The notes under the pieces: generated by a model | Told to the model about the DNA's origin: nothing | What the model saw: only the letters and a program-made list of their open reading frames with translations | Databases searched by the model: none | Shown: one piece after another, positions 47,188 to 55,347 of the stretch | How positions within the stretch are numbered: position 1 is the stretch's first letter | How the letters are laid out: each line of letters starts with the position of its first letter | NCBI RefSeq assembly: GCF_001424225.1 | Contig: NZ_LMOR01000004.1 | Coordinates: 186,001-250,000 of the forward strand | Direction of reading: 5' to 3' | Origin: Microbacterium sp. Leaf151 | GTDB lineage: Bacteria; Actinomycetota; Actinomycetes; Actinomycetales; Microbacteriaceae | Length of the DNA: 64,000 bases | Made by a program: the position numbers and the translations under genes

Positions 47188-47790
47188 TCAGCGCACCCGC
47201 ACCGCGTGCAGCAACGTGTCGACCGCATGTGCGGCATGACCGCCGCGCAGCTCGGCATCCGCGGGGGAACGCGTCATCCGACCGCACCGGGCGACGTGGA
47301 ACCGCTCATCCACTGCCCCGCGCAGGAGCTCCGGCGTGTAAAGGATCGCCGGATCGGCGGGCCCGTGGCCGCCGGCCGCGATGTTGTCGACGTCGTGGCC
47401 GACGACCACGAGCACACCGCCCGGAGCCACCCACTCCGCCATCCGCGCCACGGCGGCCGCACTGTCGGGCAGGTGCAGGTAGCACGAGACGACGAGATCC
47501 ACGGATGCCACCGGCTCCCACGTGGTCACATCGCCGCGCACCCAGGTCACGGCATCCCCGCCGGGACGCGCCGCGGCCAGCGCGAGGGCCTCGGTCGAGA
47601 AGTCGACGCCGGTGGTCGTCCAGCCGCGGGCTGCGAGCCAGAGCGCCGTGCGTCCGTCACCGGTCGCGACGTCGATGGTGGTTCCCGGTCGCAGAGACGC
47701 GGTGATCTCGCGCACGACGGCGGGCGGCTCGGCGGCCCACACTCCCCCGGCCGAGGCGCGGTAACGCTCGTCCCACTGCGCGGCATCCAT
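47188..47790 (-). CDS. Class I SAM-dependent methyltransferase
   Basis: This 200-aa protein starts at ATG 47790 after AAGGAG. Motif I is TIDVATGDGRTALWLAARGW, motif II VDFSTEALALA, and VSCYLHLPD, GGVLVVVGHD follow. The N-terminus MDAAQWDERYRASAGGVWAA is typical of methyltransferase family 11/25 (TehB-like). The substrate is unknown. It is a single gene, convergent with Pr6Pr. Confidence 0.84.
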   Translation of the reverse strand: MDAAQWDERYRASAGGVWAAEPPAVVREITASLRPGTTIDVATGDGRTALWLAARGWTTTGVDFSTEALALAAARPGGDAVTWVRGDVTTWEPVASVDLVVSCYLHLPDSAAAVARMAEWVAPGGVLVVVGHDVDNIAAGGHGPADPAILYTPELLRGAVDERFHVARCGRMTRSPADAELRGGHAAHAVDTLLHAVRVR

Positions 47791-47986
47791 TCGGGCTCCT
47801 TCTCGTCGCCCCCACCCTAGGGCCGCCGTGTCCTGCCGACGCTCGATGCGGCGCCCCACCCGGCATCGCATCAGAATCAGCCCGACGCAACGGAATCGGA
47901 TGCCACGGCCGTGCCGCCCCGATTCTGTGGCGGCATCGCGATTCCGATGCCCGTCGTCGCCACTCCACGCACCTCGCTGGCACGAC

Positions 47987-48021
47987 GAAGCCCCGCCCCC
48001 CTTCACGGGCGGCGGGGCTTC
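47987..48021. terminator. 11-bp hairpin terminator
   Basis: GAAGCCCCGCC at 47987-47997 pairs perfectly with 48011-48021. It lies nine bases past the FMN reductase stop. Confidence 0.75.
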
Positions 48022-48030
48022 TCGGCGGGG

Positions 48031-48675
48031 TCACTCCCCCGACAGACCGCCCAGCAGGTGGCCGAACGAGCGACCCTCGCCGAGATACGACGACGGGTCG
48101 AACGGGTCAGCGTCACGCACGGGCTCGCGCGCGGCGATGGCGTCGGCCAGCTCGCGGGCGCCGCGGTCGACACGCGCACCGAGCGGGGCGACCTCGTCGG
48201 CGTTGGATCCCCAGTCGCTGGATGCCGCGAACACGCCGGTCGGCACGGGATTGGCGTGCAGGTAGGTGAACAGCGGACGAATGGCGTAGTCGATCGCAAG
48301 CGAGTGACGCGCCGTCCCTGCGTTGGCACCGATCAGCACGGGAGTGCCGTTCAGCGCCTGCGGGTCGAGCACGTCGATGAACGACTTGAACAGGCCCGAG
48401 TAGCTGGTCGAGAAGATCGGCGTCACCGCGATGACGCCGTCGGCCGAGACGACCGTGTTGATCATCTGCTCGAGAGCGGGCGGCGCGAAGCCCGTGAGCA
48501 GGTTGTCGGTGAGATCGTGCGCATAGTCGCGGAGCTCGAACACGTCGCTGGTGGCGTCGATCCCTCGCTCCCGGAGCTCGGCGAGCGCGGCGTGCGCGAG
48601 ACGGTCGCCGAGCATGCGCGTGGACGACGGGGTCGACAGCCCCGCGGTGATGACCGCGATGCGTCGGCCGGCCAT
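48031..48675 (-). CDS. LLM-partner FMN reductase (CE1759 family)
   Basis: This 214-aa flavodoxin-like NAD(P)H:FMN reductase starts MAGRRIAVITAGLSTPSSTR. The FMN-binding loop is the Ser-rich TAGLSTPSSTR, with ADGVIAVTPIFSTSYSGLFK and IGANAGTARHSL. It directly follows the LLM oxidoreductase with one base between, the arrangement known as the CE1758/CE1759 duo. It should supply reduced flavin to that partner. The ATG follows the partner stop as TGACATG. Confidence 0.9.
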   Translation of the reverse strand: MAGRRIAVITAGLSTPSSTRMLGDRLAHAALAELRERGIDATSDVFELRDYAHDLTDNLLTGFAPPALEQMINTVVSADGVIAVTPIFSTSYSGLFKSFIDVLDPQALNGTPVLIGANAGTARHSLAIDYAIRPLFTYLHANPVPTGVFAASSDWGSNADEVAPLGARVDRGARELADAIAAREPVRDADPFDPSSYLGEGRSFGHLLGGLSGE

Positions 48676-48676
48676 G

Positions 48677-49906
48677 TCAGGCACCCACCTTCGTCGCGGC
48701 CGTACCGAAGGCACTGCCCGCACGCGAGGCATCCTGGTACGGGCTGCCCGCGGTGAGGTTGTCGCCGCGGTTCGCGCCGGGAACGGCCTGACGCGGGGCG
48801 GCTCCGGCGTAGATCTTCTCGATCTGGTTGGCGTGCGTGGGCGCGTCGGGCACCTCGGCCGGACGGTTCTTCTGCAGCTCCTTGCGCAGCACCGGCACGA
48901 CCTCGGAGCCGAGGATGTCGAGTTGCTCGAGCACCGTCTTGGTGGGAAGACCCGCGTGGTCGATGAGGAACAGCTGACGCTGGTAGTCGCCGAAGGTCTC
49001 GCGCATCGCGGCGTAGCGGTCGATGACCTGCTGCGGCGAGCCGACGGTCAGCGGAGTCATCTCGCTGAAGTCCTCGAGGCTCGGGCCGTGGCCGTAGACG
49101 GGGGCGTTGTCGAAGTACGGGCGGAATTCGCGTACCGCGTCCTGGGAGTTGGCGCGCATGAACACCTGGCCGCCGAGACCGACGATCGCCTGCTGCGGCG
49201 TGCCGTGACCGTAGTGGGCGAAGCGCTCGCGGTACAGCGTGATGAGACGCTGGTAGTGCTCCTTGGGCCAGAAGATGTTGTTGGCGAAGAAGCCGTTGCC
49301 GTAGTACGCGGCCTGCTCGGCGATCTCGGGGGTGCGGATCGAGCCGTGCCACACGAACGGGGGAACGCCGTCGAGCGGGCGCGGGGTCGAGGTGAAGCCC
49401 TGCAGCGGGGTGCGGAACTTCCCCTCCCAGTCGACGACGTCTTCCCGCCAGAGCTTGTGCAGCAGGTCGTAGTTCTCGATGGTCAGCGGCAGGCCCTGGC
49501 GGATGTCCTTGCCGAACCAGGGGTACACGGGCCCGGTGTTGCCGCGGCCGAGCATGAGGTCGGCGCGACCGTTCGACACGTGCTGCAGCATCGCGAAGTC
49601 TTCGGCGATCTTCACCGGGTCGTTCGTGGTGATGAGGGTCGTCGAGGTCGTGAGGATGAGGCGCTCGGTCTGGGCCGCGATGTACGCCAGCGTCGTCGTC
49701 GGGGACGACGACCAGAACGGGGGGTTGTGGTGCTCGCCGAGGGCGAAGACGTCGAGCCCCACCTCTTCGGTGTGCTTGGCGATCGTGAGCGTGTCCTTGA
49801 TGCGCTGGGCTTCGCTCGGCGTCTTGCCCGTGGTGGGGTCCTGGGTGATGTCGCTCACCGTCATGACACCGAACTGCATTCCGGGCCAGTTGTTCGTCTC
49901 GCTCAT
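48677..49906 (-). CDS. LLM class flavin-dependent oxidoreductase (CE1758 family)
   Basis: This 409-aa luciferase-like monooxygenase starts at ATG 49906 (MSETNNWPGMQFGVMTVSDI) with GGAGG nine bases upstream. The TIM-barrel features are DVFALGEHHNPPFWSSSPTT, LTTSTTLITTNDP and LMLGRGNTGPVYPWFG. It oxidises an unknown small substrate with FMNH2 and O2, flavin coming from the next gene. The C-terminal 70 residues are Ala/Gly-rich. An upstream in-frame extension passes through the GC-rich repeats and is not coding. Confidence 0.91.
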   Translation of the reverse strand: MSETNNWPGMQFGVMTVSDITQDPTTGKTPSEAQRIKDTLTIAKHTEEVGLDVFALGEHHNPPFWSSSPTTTLAYIAAQTERLILTTSTTLITTNDPVKIAEDFAMLQHVSNGRADLMLGRGNTGPVYPWFGKDIRQGLPLTIENYDLLHKLWREDVVDWEGKFRTPLQGFTSTPRPLDGVPPFVWHGSIRTPEIAEQAAYYGNGFFANNIFWPKEHYQRLITLYRERFAHYGHGTPQQAIVGLGGQVFMRANSQDAVREFRPYFDNAPVYGHGPSLEDFSEMTPLTVGSPQQVIDRYAAMRETFGDYQRQLFLIDHAGLPTKTVLEQLDILGSEVVPVLRKELQKNRPAEVPDAPTHANQIEKIYAGAAPRQAVPGANRGDNLTAGSPYQDASRAGSAFGTAATKVGA

Positions 49907-49924
49907 CGTGATGCGCCTCCGTTT

Positions 49925-49944
49925 TGTATGCATCTGAATATACA
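49925..49944. promoter_or_regulatory. TGTAT-N10-ATACA palindrome, possible operator
   Basis: TGTAT (49925-49929) and ATACA (49940-49944) form an inverted repeat in an AT-rich island that also holds TATATT on the minus strand, about 20-35 bases before the LLM start. A repressor or activator site for the LLM/FMN-reductase operon is inferred. Confidence 0.45.
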
Positions 49945-50020
49945 TGGTGGAACGCGCGCCGCAGAGGTTTATTCCGCCGGCGCGCTCCGGTCGGGTGCAA
50001 GGTCGCCCGCGCCGCGTCCC

Positions 50021-50140
50021 CGCCCGGCTCGCTCCCGCCCCGCCCGGCTCGCGCCCGGCCCGCCCGGCTCGCGCCCGGCCCGCCCGGCTCGCGCCCGGCC
50101 CGCCCGGCTCGCCCCCGCCCCGCCCGGACCGCTCCCGGCC
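50021..50140. repeat. 20-bp GC-rich tandem repeat, six units
   Basis: CGCCCGGCTC begins at 50021, 50041, 50061, 50081 and 50101, and a variant at 50121. The middle units are CGCCCGGCTCGCGCCCGGCC; the outer units vary. There are no spacers, so it is not a CRISPR array. Confidence 0.9.
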
Positions 50141-50265
50141 CGGCCCGGGTGAGAGGAACGGCATCTGCGGGAAGAAACAACGCAACAAGGCGTGTCTCAC
50201 CGCGGATGGCGTTCATCGCACCCGAAGAGTGACTTTCGCGTGGAGCACCCCGAGTGGGAGCGGAC

Positions 50266-51612
50266 TCACGCCCCGAGCAGGCCCGCGCCCACCGACGCGC
50301 CCGCCGCGGGCGCGGGCGGCACGGCCCACAGCCCCGACCCGACGTGACGGAGGTACTCGCCCATGGCATCCGTCGACAACGACCGCTGCACCGTGATGAA
50401 AGAGTCTGGACTCTTTTGAAACGACAGGAAGAACAGCCCCGCGTTCAGCCGCCCGAGGTCGGTCGTGCCGTCGACGAAGTTGTACCCGCGTCGCAACAGA
50501 CGGACACCCCCGTTGCTGTCGGGATGCGCGAGGCGCACGTGACTGCGCGCGTCGATCGCCGGTGTACCGGCCGAACCGGCCGCCGAGAAGTCCGGCGCCG
50601 TGAACTCGTCGCCGCCCGACAGGGGCGCACCGTTCGCCTTGTCGCGTCCGACCACGCGGTCCTGCTCGGCGAGGCGCGTGCGGTCCCATGTCTCGATGAG
50701 CATCGCGATGCGCCGCGCGACGAGGTAGGACCCTCCCGCGAGCCACGCCGGACCCTCGGATGCCGAGACCCAGACGTTCTCGTCGAGCGCCGCCGTGTCG
50801 TCGGCGAGGATGTTGGCCGTTCCGTCCTTGAACCCGAAGAGGTTCCGCGGCGTCGTCTGAGCGGCGGTGGTCTTCGACGTGCGGCCGAAGCCGAGCTGCG
50901 ACCACCGGATCGTCGCGCGCCCGAAGGCGATACGGCTCAGGTTGCGGATCGCGTGCACCGCCACCTGCGGGTCGTCGGCGCAGGCCTGGATGCACAGGTC
51001 TCCGTCGGATCGCGACGGATCGAGGTCGTCGCCGAGGAACGCCGGCAGCCGCTCGAGCCCCGCGGGGCGCTGCCCCTCCAACCCGAAACGCGCGTCGAAC
51101 AACGACGGACCGAATCCGAACGTGATGGTGAGGTTGCTGGCCGGAAGGCCGAGCGCCTCGCCGGTGTCGTCCGGCGGCGCCTCGGGCGAGCCGCCCACCG
51201 CCCCGGTCGCACTGACGTCGAGGCCCTGCATCATCCGCGTGGCCGCGTACGTCCAGTCCTGCAGCAGTTCGGCGAGGTCGTCGCGCGTCGTCCGCGCCAT
51301 CATGTCGTACGCCGCGAAGTGCAGGTGTTCCTGCACCGGGGTGGTGATCCCGACCTGGTGGATGCCAGATGCCGGGGCCGCGGCATCCATGACGTGCCGC
51401 GCCTGCTCTTGGCCGTACGCGGCACCGCCGACGACGCCTGCGCCCGCACCGACGACGAGGCTCGTCGCACTTGCCCCGAGCGCGAGGCCGATGAGACCGC
51501 GACGCGACACGCCCGCTTCGGGTTCGGTGGCCGGAACCGCTGCATCCGGACCCGCCGCTGCCGCCGGACCCGCGGATCCGGCGGCAGCGGTGGTCTTCTC
51601 CTCGTCGCTCAC
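50266..51612 (-). CDS. efeB: Tat-exported Dyp-type peroxidase EfeB
   Basis: From GTG 51612 this is 448 aa. A twin-arginine signal SRRGLIGLALGASATSLVVG lies at about residues 36-55. The Dyp-peroxidase motif GxxDG is in FGFKDGTANI, and the proximal haem His is in SHVRLAHPDSNGGVRL. It takes part with EfeU and EfeO in ferrous iron uptake and haem handling at the cell surface. The second GTG is chosen because GGAG sits five bases before it; the first GTG (51618) overlaps the efeO stop. Last gene of efeUOB. Confidence 0.92.
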   Translation of the reverse strand: MSDEEKTTAAAGSAGPAAAAGPDAAVPATEPEAGVSRRGLIGLALGASATSLVVGAGAGVVGGAAYGQEQARHVMDAAAPASGIHQVGITTPVQEHLHFAAYDMMARTTRDDLAELLQDWTYAATRMMQGLDVSATGAVGGSPEAPPDDTGEALGLPASNLTITFGFGPSLFDARFGLEGQRPAGLERLPAFLGDDLDPSRSDGDLCIQACADDPQVAVHAIRNLSRIAFGRATIRWSQLGFGRTSKTTAAQTTPRNLFGFKDGTANILADDTAALDENVWVSASEGPAWLAGGSYLVARRIAMLIETWDRTRLAEQDRVVGRDKANGAPLSGGDEFTAPDFSAAGSAGTPAIDARSHVRLAHPDSNGGVRLLRRGYNFVDGTTDLGRLNAGLFFLSFQKSPDSFITVQRSLSTDAMGEYLRHVGSGLWAVPPAPAAGASVGAGLLGA

Positions 51613-51614
51613 GC

Positions 51615-52844
51615 TCACTCCAGGATCGTGACCGTCAGCTGCGACAGCGGCTCGGCGAGGGCGTTGATCAGGTCGGTGAACTGGCGCTTGTCGGCCTCGG
51701 TGAGCTGCGCGTACGGGACGAACCCGGCCGTAGCCGAGCCGTGGGCGGCAAGACTGGCCTCGAGATCGGCGTACCCGGCGTCGATGCGGGAGACGAGCTC
51801 GGCGCCCTTGTCGCCCTTCGACTCGGCGAAGTCGCGCACGAGCGAGAACGCCATCTTGGATCCCTCGACGTTGGCGGCGAAGTCGTAGAGGTCGGTTCCC
51901 GACCACCAGTCCTCCTCGCCGCTGATCTTGCCGGTGGCGACCTCGTCGAGCAGCGCGATCGCGCCGTTCGAGATGCCCGCGACGCCCTGCGCGTCGAGCG
52001 CCTCGGTGAACGCGTCGGAGTGCACGTAGTCGTACAGCTCCTGCGTGTCGGCGATGAGCTTGTCGCCGTACGTCGCCCGCTCGGCGGGGGTGGAGGGTGC
52101 CCAGTCTGTCCACGCCGGCGTTTCACCGTCGGCGTTCAGGGCGTCCTGCGCGGGGACCCACAGGTCTTTCTCGATGCGGTGGAATCCGGTCCAGTCCAAC
52201 TGCTCGGCGACGGCGTCGACCTCGCGGTAGTCGATGCGGGGGTCGAGGTCGCCCAGGGCCTCGGCGATCGGCTCGATGCGCTCGTAATAGGCGCGCACGC
52301 GGGGGAACTGCTCGCGCGCGGCCGCGTCGTCCCCGCCCTCGTAGGCGCTGGCGAAGGTCTGCACCGCGGGGATGAGCTGGCCGACCTGGTCCTTCACGAA
52401 GGCGGCGTAGAGGTCGACGGCCCGCTGCTTCTGCTCGGCATCCGGGCCCTCGATCGCCACCGCGTCTCCGGTGACCGAGAAGCTCGCCCGCCCGACGCCG
52501 TCGCCGACCATGCCGGGCTTGCAGAGCGTGTAGTACTCGCCCGGCTGCGCGACGACGGTGAGGCTGCGCGACGCGCCGGGGGCGATGTTCTCGACCTCGC
52601 CGACGATACGCAGGCCGTCGGATGCGAGGAGGTAGAACTCCGTGGTCTGGTCGCTGTCGTTGCTGACGTCGAAGGCGAGCGTGCCGCTCGGTGCCGATGC
52701 CGCCGAGACGGCGCAGCCGTCGGCGGTCGAGGCGACGGAGAGGGCTCCGGAGGCTGCGGCGTCGGTCTTGGCGACGCAGCCCGAGAGGACGAGGGCGGCG
52801 ACGCCGGCCACGGTCGTAGCCGCGAGGAGGCGGGTCGGGGTCAT
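51615..52844 (-). CDS. efeO: Iron-uptake lipoprotein EfeO
   Basis: This 409-aa protein has a lipoprotein signal (AATTVAGVAALVLSGCVAKT, lipobox LSGC), an N-terminal cupredoxin-like domain (about residues 35-125: LAFDVSNDSDQTTEFYLLAS, PGEYYTLCKPG) and a C-terminal M75 domain with the metal motif HxxE in FHRIEKDLW. EfeO binds iron outside and passes it to EfeU. It starts at ATG 52844, 61 bases after efeU. A long upstream extension in this frame overlaps efeU and is a shadow. Confidence 0.93.
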   Translation of the reverse strand: MTPTRLLAATTVAGVAALVLSGCVAKTDAAASGALSVASTADGCAVSAASAPSGTLAFDVSNDSDQTTEFYLLASDGLRIVGEVENIAPGASRSLTVVAQPGEYYTLCKPGMVGDGVGRASFSVTGDAVAIEGPDAEQKQRAVDLYAAFVKDQVGQLIPAVQTFASAYEGGDDAAAREQFPRVRAYYERIEPIAEALGDLDPRIDYREVDAVAEQLDWTGFHRIEKDLWVPAQDALNADGETPAWTDWAPSTPAERATYGDKLIADTQELYDYVHSDAFTEALDAQGVAGISNGAIALLDEVATGKISGEEDWWSGTDLYDFAANVEGSKMAFSLVRDFAESKGDKGAELVSRIDAGYADLEASLAAHGSATAGFVPYAQLTEADKRQFTDLINALAEPLSQLTVTILE

Positions 52845-52905
52845 GATGCTCCGTTCGGATGGAGGGCGGATTCCGCGGCGTCGGGTGCGCACGGGAGCCG
52901 GGGGT

Positions 52906-53997
52906 CTAGGAGGCGGCGGGTGCGCCGGAAAGGGGCGGGGTCGCCGGGGCCGACGAGGAGTGCGACCCCGCTGCGGGGGCGGTCGGAGCCGCGAGCGCGG
53001 GCGACGATGTTCGGGACGCGGATGCCGTGGCGTCGACCGCCGACGTCGAGGCGACAGCGGGCGAGGTCCCGGACGTGGATGCCGTGGCATCCCCCTTCGA
53101 CGCCGCGCGCGGTCGACGGTTTGCACGTACGCCGCGGACGAACAACGGCACCACGATCGCGATGTACAGCGTCCACGCGATCACCTGCAGCCACGTCATC
53201 GCGGGCATGAAGCCGACGGTGGCCTGCAGCAGAACGGCGAGCGCACCGTCGGGGGCGATGGCCGCCGAGACGTCGAAGGCCCAGCCGAACGGGAAGCCCG
53301 CCCACCCGATCGCGACCGAACCCGTGATCGGGTCGATGGGCGCCCCCGCGCCGAAGGGCCCGGGTAGGGCGCCGGCCTCCTGCAGGTCGTGCAGGGCGTA
53401 CGCGAGCACCCCGGCCGCGACAATGACGAGAAATCCCCCGGTCCAGGCGAAGAAACGGCCGAGGTTGAGGCGCAGCATGCCGCGCGCGATGAACCAGCCG
53501 AGCACAACAGCGGTGATCAGGCCCACCAGCGCGCCGAGCAACGCACTCGGAGAATCACCGAACGACTGCACCATGGACCAGAGAAGGAGAGTCGTCTCGA
53601 CGCCCTCGCGCGCGACCGAGACGAAGCCGATGGCGACGAGAGCCCACACACCCCCGCGCAGCGCCTTGTCGACACCGCCCTCGAGCCCCGTCTTGAGTGT
53701 GCGGCCGGCCTTCTGCATCCAGAAGATCATCCACGTCACCATCGCCACCGCGAGCAGCGACAGACCACCTCCGAGGAGCTCCTGCGCCTCGAACGTCAGC
53801 ATGTAGGCCCCGAAGGTGAAGATCGCGCCGATGCCGAGCGCCAGGGCGACCGCGAGCCCGACCCCGGTCCAGAGCTTCGGCAGCGCGTCGCGGCGCCCGA
53901 CTCGGGTGAGGTACGCGACGAGGATGCCGACGACGAGCGCGGCTTCGAGCCCCTCACGGAGGCCGATGAGGAAGGTGGCGAAGAAGCTGGCGAGCAC
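52906..53997 (-). CDS. efeU: Iron permease EfeU (FTR1 family)
   Basis: This 363-aa membrane protein starts at GTG 53997 (MLASFFATFLIGLREGLEAA). It has about seven transmembrane segments and both REGLE-type motifs: FLIGLREGLEAAL and VSVAREGVETTLL. It imports ferrous or ferric iron through the membrane. The C-terminal 75 residues are a low-complexity Ala/Ser/Thr/Pro tail not usual for E. coli EfeU. First gene of efeUOB, with an iron-box-like site 53-71 bases upstream. Confidence 0.93.
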   Translation of the reverse strand: MLASFFATFLIGLREGLEAALVVGILVAYLTRVGRRDALPKLWTGVGLAVALALGIGAIFTFGAYMLTFEAQELLGGGLSLLAVAMVTWMIFWMQKAGRTLKTGLEGGVDKALRGGVWALVAIGFVSVAREGVETTLLLWSMVQSFGDSPSALLGALVGLITAVVLGWFIARGMLRLNLGRFFAWTGGFLVIVAAGVLAYALHDLQEAGALPGPFGAGAPIDPITGSVAIGWAGFPFGWAFDVSAAIAPDGALAVLLQATVGFMPAMTWLQVIAWTLYIAIVVPLFVRGVRANRRPRAASKGDATASTSGTSPAVASTSAVDATASASRTSSPALAAPTAPAAGSHSSSAPATPPLSGAPAAS

Positions 53998-54049
53998 GGG
54001 CGGAGTTCCGACTTTCGGGTTCAGAGGAGCCGCGACGCTGCGGGACGGG

Positions 54050-54068
54050 TAAGGACAGCCTCACCTGA
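54050..54068 (-). promoter_or_regulatory. DtxR/IdeR-like iron box before efeU
   Basis: On the minus strand TCAGGTGAGGCTGTCCTTA matches the actinobacterial iron box TTAGGTTAGGCTAACCTAA at 14 of 19 positions. It lies just upstream of efeU, fitting repression of iron uptake when iron is plentiful (inference). Confidence 0.6.
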
Positions 54069-54186
54069 CCATGACAGATTACGCATTTCCGCCGCTGCGC
54101 GCACCTTTCTTCCGCGTCGGCGCGGCGCGGGAGCGCGAGCGGGGTAACCATCGGCAACATTCGCCCCGTCGCGCGGGCGATCGACC

Positions 54187-54192
54187 TAGCCT
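54187..54192 (+). promoter_or_regulatory. -10 hexamer TAGCCT, leaderless type
   Basis: TAGCCT lies six bases before the ATG at 54199, with no Shine-Dalgarno between. Confidence 0.5.
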
Positions 54193-54198
54193 CGTCGC

Positions 54199-55275
54199 AT
54201 GTCCGACCTCAATCTCCCCGTGCTCGACCTCTCGCTCCTCGACCAGGGGCCGGATGCCGCCGCCCGCTTCCGCGATGAGCTGCGCGCCGCGACCCACGAC
54301 GTCGGGTTCTTCTATCTGACGGGCACCGGCGTCAGCCCCGCACTCGAGGCGAGCCTGCTGCGCGCGGCCAAGGACTTCTTCGCCCTCCCCGAGGCCGAGA
54401 AACTCTCGATCGAGAACGTCACGAGCCCCCACTTCCGCGGATACACGCGCGTCGGCGGCGAGCGCACGCAGGGCCGGGTCGACTGGCGTGAGCAGATCGA
54501 CATCGGACCCGAGCGCGAGGCGGTCTGGGCCCACACGCCCGGAGGCTCGCCGCAGCGCTCGAGCGACGCGACGGTTCAGCAAGGGGACGCCCCCGACGCC
54601 CCCGGATACAACCGCCTGATCGGACCGAACCTGTGGCCGGCCGCCCAGCCCGAGCTAAGAGACGTCGTCACCGAGTGGCACGACCACCTCACCGGTGTCG
54701 CGCGCAAGCTGCTGCGCGCATGGGCGCTCGCGCTCGGGGCCGAGGAGCAGTACTTCGACCGCCACTTCGGCGACCCGCAGACGCTCATCAAGATCGTCCG
54801 CTACCCCGGCAAGGACGACCCGACGCCCCAACAAGGCGTCGGCGCGCACAAGGACTCCGGTGTTCTCACGCTCCTGTGGGTCGAACCGGGCAAGGGCGGC
54901 CTGCAGGTGGAGCGCGACGGTGAGTGGGTCGACGCTCCCCCGGTGCCCGGCGCCTTCGTGGTCAACATCGGCGAGCTGCTCGAGTACGCCACCCAGGGGT
55001 ACCTGCGGGCGACGAACCACCGCGTGATCTCGCCGCGGTTTCCCGACGAGCGCATCTCGGTGCCGTTCTTCTTCAACCCCGCCCTCGACGCGCGGCTGCC
55101 CATCATCGAGCTCCCCGCGGAGTTGGCGGCCGAAGCCCGCGGCGTCGAGGACGACCCGACCAACCCGATCCACGCGACCTACGGCGAGAACGCGCTCAAG
55201 TCACGCCTGCGCGCCCACCCCGACGTGGCCGAGCGCTGGCATCCCGACCTCGTCGCCGCCCGGGCGGCCTCCTGA
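54199..55275 (+). CDS. Isopenicillin-N-synthase-family 2-oxoglutarate/Fe(II) dioxygenase
   Basis: This 358-aa protein has the N-terminal DIOX_N region (LPVLDLSLLDQG, THDVGFFYLTGTGV) and the iron-binding facial triad H217 and D219 in AHKDSG and H274 in TNHRVISPR; the Arg of VISPR binds 2-oxoglutarate in related enzymes. The substrate is unknown. It is divergent from efeUOB, sharing the 200-base gap that carries the iron box. Transcription probably starts at the ATG (TAGCCT six bases upstream). Confidence 0.88.
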   Translation: MSDLNLPVLDLSLLDQGPDAAARFRDELRAATHDVGFFYLTGTGVSPALEASLLRAAKDFFALPEAEKLSIENVTSPHFRGYTRVGGERTQGRVDWREQIDIGPEREAVWAHTPGGSPQRSSDATVQQGDAPDAPGYNRLIGPNLWPAAQPELRDVVTEWHDHLTGVARKLLRAWALALGAEEQYFDRHFGDPQTLIKIVRYPGKDDPTPQQGVGAHKDSGVLTLLWVEPGKGGLQVERDGEWVDAPPVPGAFVVNIGELLEYATQGYLRATNHRVISPRFPDERISVPFFFNPALDARLPIIELPAELAAEARGVEDDPTNPIHATYGENALKSRLRAHPDVAERWHPDLVAARAAS

Positions 55276-55347
55276 ACCGGTCGCACGAGATTGCGGTCAT
55301 GGCTTATTTCTCCTAGACGGCTCAGCCGGGGAGCCACGAGGATTCCC

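Larger units (their letters stand above)
49907..50265. other. Gap with operator-like palindrome and GC-rich tandem repeat
   Basis: This 359-base gap lies between efeB and the LLM operon. It contains a small AT-rich promoter-like island at 49921-49948 and a 20-bp GC-rich tandem array at 50021-50140. Long frames that cross it encode only Arg/Pro/Gly repeats and are not genes. Confidence 0.65.

Noticed and set aside
50021..50140. Possible CRISPR or coding Arg/Pro repeat
   Set aside because: The 20-bp units have no spacers, and the reading frames through them have no family-like sequence.
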